From Branchinecta lynchi (Eukaryota; Arthropoda; Branchiopoda; Anostraca; Branchinectidae): a DNA stretch of 64,000 nt. The notes beneath the pieces are model-generated. The model ran no database searches. It had not been told where the DNA came from and saw only the letters and a program-made list of their open reading frames with translations. The stretch spans positions 13,869,869-13,933,868 of the forward strand of contig JAKZAP010000009.1 of NCBI GenBank assembly GCA_023053575.1, written 5' to 3'. Shown here in pieces: positions 13,301 to 25,300 of this stretch. The translations under genes were made by a program, and so were the position numbers. Every line of letters begins with the position of its first letter. Position 1 is the stretch's first letter.

Positions 13301-16300
13301 TAACACAAGGATGCGCAGTTTCATCAGAAAACACTTGGGATGTAATCTGTTGAAAATGTTATGCATTGATGATATGCATAACAAGCATTAAATTAAACTA
13401 AATTGTGTGTATAACCCGTCTAGGTAAAGACGGAGTATAATAAAAGATAAATAAAAAATAAGAAGAAAGGAACAACACAACAACCAAAACAATAAAATAA
13501 TAATATTGCCAGGTCAGATACCATGACGATGAATAAAAAGTCAGCAGATGCTTTTTCGGCGGTTTTCCAGATTTTCCTGGCAATGTGTGTTATGCATAAC
13601 ATTTTCAAGATCACTATAGATTACATTCTAAGTGTTGTCTGTTGAAAGCGCGCATCTTTGTGTTATCTATCGAGAAATTTCCGAAAATGTAAACCCTTCC
13701 CCTACCGGAAAAAGTGTGAGGTATTTCGTTTTGGTTAAGGTTTCTGTTATTTCTCAGATCTTGGTGTTTACTTGTTCGAGTCCCAGTCTGCAAACTCGAG
13801 TGATAAAGACGAATTACCTGAAGACTCATTTGAAGACTATGAAGACAACTGGTACAACGGCGAGGAGGTATACTTCGTTCCAATCAGGACGTTCAGCTAT
13901 TTTTGGTAAGTCGTGAAAGTATACCATATCTGACCTTTTTCCCCCCTGTCTAATCTGTTATATTTGCTTGCTTTCCGGGTGCATGTCACTTGGACAATAT
14001 CTCTTCAGTATGGTTCCAGACTACCAGTAGCGTCTACGGGTGTTCCATGGAAAAAGAAAACGTCAGGCTGATTTAGGGGTAGAGCAGAAACTGGAAATTC
14101 GGTAAAAGTAATTTTTTCGTTTCTGATGTCGATAAAGTTGGTTGGGAAAGGTTGGCGTGCCCGAAAAAGACTTCGTTGATCTGATTACGTGTCTAATGGA
14201 CGACGGCACACTATTTAGTAGGCTAATTTGTCTTTAACGGTCAGCTGTTTATTAGTTTGTCAATGTATGTGAGTTTGACTGACATGATGTTGTTCCTTTT
14301 TATACATTACTCTTCAGTTTTGAAGGATTCAAATAAATAATAATAATAATAAAAGACCCGACTGTCTGTAGAAAGACCAACAAATATTCCCCTTTGGGAT
14401 CCCATCCGAACCTTTGGTCTTGTCTTAATATATGGTTTTCTTTTGTGAAAATATTAAATGAGGCAAATAATTATTTTCTTTTTTGCGCCATTTTCGATAA
14501 AATGTAAATAGTGAACTCTTGTAAACAATAAACTCAGCTTTCTGTGTTCTCAACCTGGAATTCCGGCTTAAATCATCGAGTAAGTCGCTGGTCGGAAAGA
14601 CCATGTTAGCCTCGTTTGGATTGAAACTGTAGGAGTGAACTATTACCCCGAATCCCGGAGGTGGCATGGTATCGACCCGCGAGAACACGAATTTGCATCG
14701 ATTAAAATAATAATAAGAAGAATAACACAAAGCAAGAGAAAAGGCTTTCGCTTCTAAATAACTAGAAGCTATTCGTCGTGGTCGGTTGACTTGGTTACTA
14801 CATTTCCATAACAAAACTGGTAGCGCAAAATTCAACCACTTTCCGTAGCAACGCAGAAACAGCCGAAATCGGTTCCGGCTCCGACGTCGAACCCGCGAAA
14901 ATATTCACTGTTTTTTTTTCTGCGTCCATGATTGGGGCGAGATTCAAAAATCAGACCCCGGAATCTAAGCAGGAAAAGGTACGGGTTAATTTTAGTTAAT
15001 AAATATTGTACACGTGAATATAAGGTTTGAAGCCTAGCTGACCGTTCATTGCAAAAGAAATAAAAAAACGAGATTTTCGGGTTTCTTCTTGATTAGCTAG
15101 TTATCCGGATTATCCCTCTAAGATGATATAACGTGATGAATCTAGCTGATCAAGAACAAAACCCGAAAATCTCGTTTTTTATTTCTGTTATATATGTGTT
15201 TATGAATATCAGACGAGCGTAGCGAGTCCCTGTCCCTACGCCTCAGTAACGCTCGCGAAAAGTAAAACAGAGTTAGATGAGAAGCAAGGTCTGGCTTTCG
15301 ATTTTGATTTCTGACGTTTTGCTTATTTAGGAAAGAGGTATTGATCAGCTGCATGATTTGCTCACTCGTCGTTCACCTTATTTACACCCGAGGAATAGAG
15401 CGTCGACTTCGTTTCGAATACGGTCAAAATATTAATCGATACGTTATGGCAATCATCCCCCTGATTGTCTCCAAGGTAAGTCTTCATCGTCAGTCAGTTG
15501 ATCAGTTGTCTTGCCGTACGAAGAACCTTATATTTGATAGTGCAACACGGATACGTCAGCTGAATTTTATTAGAGCTAAACTTCGACCCTTCTTGGCAAG
15601 GGTCCTCGTCAGGCTGAAAATCGCTCAAGTTGGAAAAACGAACTTCATGGTTTTAAGAAGGGCCGAAATATAGCTCTAATAAAGTTCAACTGACGTATCC
15701 GTGTTGCACTGTCAAGTATGAATCGCAATCAGCTTGGGCTGAAGGAACATTTATTGAGGAACCTTATTTGACCAAGTTGCAAATGAGAATATCCATTTCG
15801 ACATTCATTGATTGATTGTCTTGTTTTCACCCGTAGAAATTGTTAACAGAGAATAGGAAAAACGCAAAAATACTAAATAATGAAAGAACCTAATAATCAG
15901 CTTAAAGAAAAAAGGCTTGCAGAGGCTCTTTTGCTTTTGTTAATTCTGGTCTTTAACCCCTTCATTTTTAGTCGAGAAAAAAATTATTTTTTCACTGAAA
16001 CCCACTAGATGGCACGGCACGGCGCTTGGCACGGACGGTGCCATTCCATTCCACGCCGTCTATCTCAGGATTAAAGTGAAGTAATTCCCATCCTTTGGGA
16101 TATTCCTGTCTGTCATAAGCTTCATAACAACACCACATCCCGAGTCCCAAAGACTACTGTTCGACAGTTGATGGCCTTCCATCAGGATTGGGGACTACAT
16201 AAAGCTTGAAGTCCCATGGACAGTGCTTTTCTTTTTGTAATGCTTTCTGTCTAGTGAACGGGCGCACTTGCTCATCTGTCAAAACGTTGTCGAGAACGTT

Positions 16301-19300
16301 GTTACTCGTCTGTCGAAACGTTGTCCAGAACGTTGTTATTCGTCTGTCGAAACGTTACGGATGAAAGAGCGCGTGTCACGTTGTCCACTTAATTGGACTG
16401 TAAATAAGCACTAACATCTATAAATAAGCAGCACTGACACCTGTTACAATATTCTGATAAAAACAGCGTTCTTCAAGACTTTAGATGGCATCAAATCTTA
16501 CAAGAAATTTATCAGTACTTAATTTATTTATCTGAACCTAGTCGCGTAATCCAGTTAACTGGACAAAATTTCAAAACAGAAAAAAACACATACGCAAAGC
16601 GATTTTGGCATAGAAAAAAAATACCTATCTATTCTCAGTGATTCATATTTTGACGCTATAATTTTTTCGACCGCCATTTCTCTTTCGAAAGTACAGAACA
16701 AAAAAAATAGATTTTAGGCGTTTCCTCCGAATCAGTATTTTTCAACTTAGTCAATGTTCAAGATCTCCTAACATGAAACTTAGTCGTGCAGTGCGATATT
16801 TGAAGCCTCCGTATTGTAGCCCGTAAACAGGAGAACACGCCAGTTCAATCAGATTCACGAATTTCCCATAGGTAGTGAGAAAAGGGTGTTTTCAATTTTG
16901 TCTAATTAAGTCGTCACGGTGACGGAAGGGGTTAATTTGGCTGATCATGAGAAGAGTCGTATCAGTATCTTAGGTTGGTGTTCTTTAATTTAATCACACT
17001 GACAAAATCAGCAGAAGAAATTTTTACTGTCACTGTACTGTGTGGTCGCTATTATAAATCATAATGTGTGCCTCATACTGTGCGTCATAAGCACGGTGCC
17101 GACAGCGGATGGTGATTGTTATCTTTTATTAGTGTTATCTTGGTCATCTTATCTTGGATATCAGGATCTATTCGAGTCTGCATGGTCGTATTACACTGAC
17201 AGGGAGACGGAGGCTGTGATTATTTGTTCTTGACCACACTTTCATTCTCATCTCCGCACATCGGACAGGAGAAATACTGACCAGATAGATCAGTTGAAAT
17301 ACGATGTGAAACAAAAAAATATGACTTAGTTTTGCTAAATGGCTCGTCGCGAGTTCTTTTTCCGCGTTATGTGGGGGGGGGGGGGGGAGATTAGCAAGTA
17401 GTAAAAGTAGACAAGTGTTCATAACTCAAGAGCCTAAAAGAAGGCGCGTTAGAACATTGTTCCACTCTGAAGCCTGAAGGGCCCTTTTAGTTTTCGTGCC
17501 TCTTTTTAGTACTCGTGTCTCCTATGCTATGTCGTGTCGTGCCGTGCATCTTTTTAGTCGATCCCTTCTGTGGGCGCCAAACTTTATCGCATGAAGAACG
17601 CACGCTTGGGTTGCTCCAATTAATTATTATTCCAGTTTATGCAAATGGAACGCCGACGCCGGGTCAAGGAACCCCCAAACCCTCAACAAGAATCGCCAAA
17701 CCCCGCCGATGAAAATGGAAACAGCCCCACGGGCAAAAAGTCAGACATGGCCACCAGTGTGTCTATCCCCTCGACTCCTACAGACCCGAGCGTTTGCCCC
17801 CCGTCATCCAGCGATACTTTAAGGAGTGTTAGCACAAGCTCGAGTGACGAATATAAGTCGAGATATTTGACAGATTTTGCGACAGTTTCGTGCCTGGGGA
17901 GGGGCGGGTTTGGGGTTGTTTTTGAAGCGAAGAATCAGGTGGATGAGTGTAGCTATGCTGTGAAGAGGATCAGGCTGCCAAATAGGTGAGCGTCTATGTC
18001 ATTCCTTCAATGTTTTGATTTTATTTAATTTGAAAGCTGGGCGTTTTTTGGCAATAGTATAGCGTTTAATCCGACAAGTAATTCGAGCGGAATCCGGCAA
18101 ATAATGGAAAGTTGGTGGGTTAGTTCTGAAGTTAATTAAAGGTTCGAGACATGCTCAATCAATAACTGAACTTATATTTTTCAGCGGATTAGATGTTTGG
18201 CCGTTATTTGCCTGAAAAAAAAATCACTACGGTATTATTTTTTTTACATTTTCAAGCGGTCGATTAGGGAAAATAACATGTCTTCGGGGTCTGGCGAACA
18301 CCGGAAATCAACAAGACCTGCTTGCGTGAATTAAGAGGTCCGATAACTAGTATTCTTTAAGATCTCGACCTTTGGTCTTGTTGAAACTGAGGCTAAGCCA
18401 AGTTAGCGAATCTTTAGTTTTCGCTGAACGGAAATTAAGCGAACTTTCTTAATAACATTATTCATGTTATTAATTTATAATTAAAAATTCAGAACGTACC
18501 TAGTTAATAACATTTAAATTTAAATGTTAAACTTTAGCACTTAAATTATCATTTTATGTTTAAATGACATTTAATGTAAAATAAATGTGTTAAATGACAC
18601 ATTTAACATGCGTCAAATCTGACACAGTTAGTCACATTTTTGTATCGTATAGTCAATCGTCAGGGCCCCGCCTTCTTCGCAAAACAAGAAGTTCATTCCT
18701 TCGCGTGCCTACGTATATATTTTATTGCAAGCAAAACAGCAAATTTGTGCATACAGACCATTGTTCGCGTAGCGCAGTTGACGATCTCCCGATACTCTGC
18801 GAACGTATCAGCCGGGAGTGCGGAGCAGAGCAAAATAACACTAGGGAGTAGCGGTAATACCTATGCTTTCCATGCTTTGCAAACCAGCCAAACTCATAGC
18901 GCCGACCAGTAGGTACGCTTGCGGCATTTAAAGCGATACAAACTTTCGGCTTCAGAAATTTCAAGTCAAGCAAAAGTGCGGTCTGCACACACCCATAGGA
19001 AACAATGGAGGCTGTATCTTTTTTTTGCTATGTTCAGAATATGAAGTAGTAGTAGTAGTAGTAGTAGATTTTTAATTCTAAAAAGTACTTTCACAGCGTG
19101 AACGCCGAATTTGACTTCTACGTCCAAACATAACTAAACACTCGAATCAATTTGTCAGTCGAATAATAATTGCAACATAATTCGTAACAAATTCATCAGT
19201 CGATACAAAACTTAACTACCACAATTTACACGATGGGCTCATTCGGCGAACATTTTGCCAAAAACTTCTAAAACAAATAAAAATCTTCTAAAATCTTCGA

Positions 19301-22300
19301 CTTCTACGTCCAAACATAACTAAACACTCGAATCAATTTGTCAGTCAAATAATAATTGCAACATAATTCGTAACAAATTCATCAGTCGATACAAAACTTA
19401 ACTACCACAATTTACACGATGGGCTCATTCGGCGAACATTTTGCCAAAAACTTCTAAAACAAATAAAAATCACTTTAAAGAAATGGTAAAAAAAATTTTT
19501 TTTTCAAATTCAATCAAAGTAACTTTTTAATCATTACGTCAAAAGTAATTTCGCTTAAAAATATATATAAAACAAAATAAAACATTCTAAAAGGGTCAAA
19601 AACTAAAACTAACAAATTCAACAAAAATAATGACTAAGTTTACTGGCTGTTGTACAATTCAGCAAAACTTGGAACAAAACTCCTTCGGTACCTTTCATGT
19701 TTTGTGGGGACTGGATTTAATTTGGGTACTTTCTGAGCCTTGTCGCGCTGCGGTCTATTGCGGATGGGTGTGTAGAGTTCGGGGAGAATAGGACGCAATC
19801 TGGGAACAGACAGGGTCTTGGTGCCGAAATTAAGGCATAGGAGGTTTCTTCTCGCGTCCAAGGTGGTGAGCCTGAACCTGCCAGCAGATAATGGTAAGGA
19901 AGCTTACCCTCCCCATTAATGATCCTAAGCGCTCGTTTTTGAATATTTTCAATCTTATAAACATGCTCAGAGGTAAGCCCAAAATGCCACACTGGACAAG
20001 CATACTCCAGTATTGGCCGGATAAACGAACAGTACAGTTGGAGGAGATCCTTCGGGGGGCAAGAAAATTTTTTCATAAGTTTTAACATGGTAACCGAAGG
20101 GGAAGCTTGTTTGAGGATGTTTTGAACATGGGCATCCCACTTCATGTCAGCTGAAATAGTAACTCCAAGTAATTTAATAAAACTAACGGAGATTTCGGGA
20201 GGAATGGGGTCTGTGAAAGAGGGCACGGATTTTAAAAAATTCACAGTCATGACCGATGATTTTTGGGAGTTAACCCTCATCTTCGACAAAGACGCTTGCT
20301 TAGTAGCGTCCTCAAGTAGAGCCGTAATTGAACTTTTTATATTCCGTCGACATACCTCCAGTGCAGACAGGTCGTCCACGTACTTCCAACGATCTGGGTG
20401 GTCAGTCAATAGGCTATTGATCATTATTAAAAATAAAATTGGTCCCATTAGAGTTCCTTGGGGGACACCACAAAAAATAGGGAGGGGATCAGAAAAGACG
20501 TTTTTGTATTTAAGCACTTGAGAACGATTTGTTAAAAAAGAAGCAACAATTTTGACTAAAAAAGGACTCACTTGGAACTCAATCAACAGTTTGTTTACAA
20601 GGATATTATGGTCAATTAGGTCAAAAGCTTTCTGGAGATCTATTAATAAAAGATTCAACCAAGTATCAGGGTTTTCAAGATTTTTCAGAATAGTGTCAAG
20701 AAGACTAACAAGGTAGTGCGAAGTAGATACCTCCTTGAGGTTCCCGAATTGTTGTAAATCAATAAGATCAAGAATCTCTGCCTTTAACCAATCAGCCAAG
20801 AAACCCTCGTACATTTTTGAAAAAACTGGGGTCAGTGTTATTGGTCGAACACCACTAAAATCGTTCGAACCCCCCTTCTTTTGGATTGGTGTGATATAAC
20901 CCAGCTTCCAGCAAGACGGGTAATTTCCGGATGTACTGATATCATTGAAAATGTTTGCAAGGGGTGTTACTAACTTATCAGGAAATGCTTTTATTAGATC
21001 CACTGGGATATCAATCGGACATATACTAGTAATCTTCAGCCTATGTATTTTTGTAATTATTTCTTTCGCTGAAATTACGGGAATTTTTTCTTTTGGAGTT
21101 TCGGGGATGTGTTGGTTGACTGCGAGAGGAGGGAATGTTTGAACAATCGTGGCAAGATGTTTGTTAAGCTCATTGGCTGTCTGAAACGGCGGTTCATCAA
21201 GTCGAAAATCTAGGTTTTTGGGCGAAAGACCCGCAATTTCTTTCACTTTCCTGAACCACTGCTGAGGTTTACTTTGTTTTAAACTATTTAATTTGTTCTT
21301 ACCATAACGAGAAGCAGCACGTCTTATTTCTTTCTTTATCTGTTTTCTAAGAGCAATCGCTTCGTCTTTCTTTCCACGGCGAAAAAGTTTTAACTTTAAT
21401 TGGATTAGCTCTTTAATTTTTTCATTTACGTAAGGTTTGTCTGAAGAACATACCTTCTTAACAACCTCTGGGAAACACTTTTGGTAATTTTCCGTTAATT
21501 TAGACTGAAACAAACTAACCTTTGAATCAAGATCAACGCAAGAAACAGTTATCGGAGCCAGCGCTGGTGAAAGACTGATTGAGTTTCAGTAGCAACGTTC
21601 TATATCGCTAGCGGCACTGGTGTCAATGCTATTCGAGTGTGTGTCAGTCTTGTCAAGTCTTGGCGCTACTCTCTAGCAAAATAACACCAGAGAGTAGCGC
21701 CAAGATTTGAAAAAGTGACACACACTCGAATAACAGCGAGACTGCCACCGCTAGCGATAGTGAACGTCCCTATTGAGACTCAACCGGTCGTGCAAAAGCG
21801 CTGGCTCCAGTAACTTCATATACTGAACAAAGCAAAAAAATAGAGACAACCTCCTCAGTTTCCTCGATGTGTGCAGACCGCATCTTAGCTTTACTAGAAA
21901 TTTCTAAACCCGCAAGATTGTCTCACTTTAAATGTCGCAAGCGTAGTGGGCGGCGCTATGACTATGGCCCGTTTGCGAAGCAAGGAAAGCATAGGTCGTG
22001 ACGCTACTCCCTAGTGTTATTTTGCTCTGCGGGAGTGCGATGCGTGTTTGGAGAAAAATCATCCGACGCTTCCCGTGCTTTTCCCTTGGTCCCTCTAGAT
22101 TCTCATTTGAATCTGTGTGGACTTTTGGCTTGTTTTACAGGGAAGCGCCACTTGCCCTCACCCTGAACCAAACAGTAGGCATCACTACGACTCGAACCAG
22201 TGACCCTTCGCATTTGAGTTTGACGCGGTAACCATCGGCCATGCATGACCGTTTGTTTTGTAGAGGTAGCAAGTTTGTTGATTTATTTTCATTTTTAGAC

Positions 22301-25300
22301 CAGAAGCTCGAGAGAAAGTAATGAGAGAAGTAAAGGCCTTGGCAAAACTGGACCACTCAAATATTGTTCGATACTTCAATGCTTGGTTAGAAACACCGCC
22401 AGTTGGGTGGCAAGAGACCCACGATGCCTGTTGGACCCAGAGGTAAGAAGATTATTTGTTATCCGCTTGATGGTCTTGCTCATCCATACTATTTCACGTG
22501 GGATATCGTAATGGTGGCTTTTTAATCCCTAATAGTAACTTCAGTGAGGGTCAGCTATATGTACACGTCATTGATCGTGTCAAGATAGCTTAGGCTTTGA
22601 CACTCAGGACTTGTTCCATCCTCCTACCGACATCAGCTAAAAGCTAGCATTGTCTTTACAACCTTTCATGATAAGTTTGTTTAGCAATCGGTATGTAACC
22701 AAAGTCTACTCTAACCAAGAAGCCGGCTACACCATGGTTTCCCTTTTCTTTCTTTTTTAGTAAACTTGAATGTTTATTTGCACTCGGCAATAACGACAAA
22801 AACTATATATATAGTTGCACTAACTTGTATATTACCAGGCCTGACTGAAAACAGGCCGAATTAACTCCGATTCAGTTTTCCGTCTCGATCCCGAATAAGT
22901 AAAATTAGCCACTGCTAGAATTTTATTTTTATGGCACTTGCCCTTCGGCCAAGTGCCATATAGCGATCGCAATTTCTGTCCGTCCGTCGGTCTGTCCAGG
23001 TTTTGCTAGTTCAGTCACTTCCACATAAGCTAGGACGATAAAACTTGGCAGGCGTATCAGGGATCCCAAATGATTAAGTTGGAAATAGTCACTTCCCCGA
23101 TCCGAGCACCGTGGGGGGAGTGGAGGGAGGGGGAATCCGGAATCTTGAGGTATTTTTTACTTTTGAACGGGTGATCGGATCTCGATGAAACTTGATATTT
23201 GGAACGACCTCATGCTTCAGACGACCCACTTAAAATCCGGACCGGATCCGGTGACTTTTGGGGGGAGCTGGAGGGGGCAACCGGAAATCTCGGGAAACGC
23301 TATGAGTGGAGGGATCGAGGTGAAACTTGGTGGGAAGACACCTAGCAAACACTAGATAAATCATTGACATAACCGAGCCGATTCGGGCACTGTGGGGGGA
23401 GTGGAGGGAGGGGGAATCCGGAATCTTGAGGTATTTATAACTTTTGAACGGGTGATCGGATCTCGATGGAACTTGATATTTGGAAAGACCTCATGCCTCA
23501 GACGACCCACTTAAAATCCGGACCGGATCCGGTGACTTTTGGGGGGAGCTGGAGGGGGGCAACCGGAAATCTTGGGAACCGCTATGAGTGGAGGGATCGA
23601 GATGAAACTTGGTGGGAAGAGACCTAGCAAACACTAGATACATCATTGACATAACCGAGCCGATTCGGGTACTGTGGGGGGAGTGGAGGGAGGGGGAATC
23701 CGGAATCTTGAGGTATTTATAACTTTTGAACGGGTGATCGGATCTCGATGGAACTTGATATTTGGAAAGACCTCGGACCTCAGACGACCCACTTAAACTC
23801 TGGACCGGATCCGGTGACTTTTGGGGGGAGCTGCAGGGGGCAACCGGAAATCTTGGGAAACGCTATGAGTGGAGAGATCGAGATGAAACTTGGTGGGAAG
23901 ACACCTAGCAAACACTAGATACATCATTGACATAACCGAGCCGATTCGGGCACTGTGGGGGGAGTGGAGGGAGGGGGAATCCGGAATCTTGAGGTATTTA
24001 TAACTTTTGAACGGGTGATCGGATCTCGATGGAACTTGATATTTGGAAAGACCTCATGCCTCAGACGACCCACTTAAAATCCGGACCGGATCCGGTGACT
24101 TTTGGAGGGAGCTGGAGGGGGGCAACCGGAAATCGTGGGAACCGCTATGAGTGGAGGGATCGAGATGAAACTTGGTGGGAAGAGACCTAGCAAACACTAG
24201 ATACATCATTGACATAACCGAGCCGATTCGGGTACTGTGGCGGGAGTGGAGGGAGGGGGAATCCGGAATCTTGAGGTATTTATAACTTTTGAACGGGTGA
24301 TCGGATCTCGATGGAACTTGATATTTGGAAAGACCTCGGACCTCAGACGACCCACTTAAAATCTGGACCGGATCCGGTGACTTTTGGGGGGAGCTGCAGG
24401 GGGCAACCGGAAATCTTGGGAAACGCTATGAGTGGAGGGATCGAGATGAAACTTGGTGGGAAGACACCTAGCAAACACTAGATACACCATTGACATAACC
24501 GAGCCGATTCGGGCACTGTGGGGGAGTGGAGGGAGGGGGAATCCGGAATCTTGAGGTATTTATAACTTTTGAACGGGTGATCGGATCTCGATGGAACTTG
24601 ATATTTGGAAAGACCTCATGCCTCAGACGACCCACTTAAAATCCGGACCGGATCCGGTGACTTTTGGGGGAAGCTGGAGGAGGCAACTGGAAATCTTGGG
24701 AAACGCTATGAGTGGAGGGGTCGGGATGAAACTTGGTGGGAAGACACCTAGCAAACACTAGATACATAATTGACATGACCGAGCCGATTCGGGCACTGTC
24801 GGGGGAGTGGAGGGAGGGGAATCCGGAATCTTGAGGTATTTATAACTTTTGAACGGGTGACCGGATCTCGATGAAACTTGATATTTGGAACGATCTCATG
24901 CCTCAGACGACCCACTTAAAATCCGGACCGGATCCGGTGACTTTTGGGGGGAGCTGGAGGGGGCAACCGGAAATCTTGGGAAACGCTGTGAGTGGAGGGA
25001 TCGATATTAAACTTGGCGGGAAGACACCTAGCAAACACTAGATACATCATTGACATAACCGAGCCAATTTGGGCACTGTGGGGGGAGTGGAGGGAGGGGG
25101 AATCCGGAATCTTGAGGTATTTATAACTTTTGAACGGGTGATCGGATCTCGATGGAACTTGATATTTGGAAAGGCCTTATGCCTCAGACGACCCAGTTAA
25201 AATCCGGACCGGATCCGGTGACTTTTGGGGGGAGCTGGAGGGGGCAACCGGAAATCTTGGGAAACGCTATGAGTGGAGGGATCGAGATGAAACTTGGTGG

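Larger units (their letters stand above)
18815..22040. mobile_element. Large inverted-repeat element enclosing a LINE and a foldback
   Basis: 18815-19046 and 21821-22040 are inverted copies of each other over about 225 bases, sharing GAGCAAAATAACACTAGGGA, TAGCGCCG, CTTGCG.CATTTAAAG, TGCGGTCTGCACACA and TTGCT.TGTTCAG. Between them lie the LINE at 19047-21545 and the foldback at 21546-21820. I infer a TIR-type element with an internal palindrome into which a LINE later inserted. No transposase is visible. Confidence 0.65.

Noticed and set aside
20144..20521. Plus-strand 125-codon frame
   Set aside because: Lies antisense within the conserved RT domain of the minus-strand LINE and has no motif of its own.
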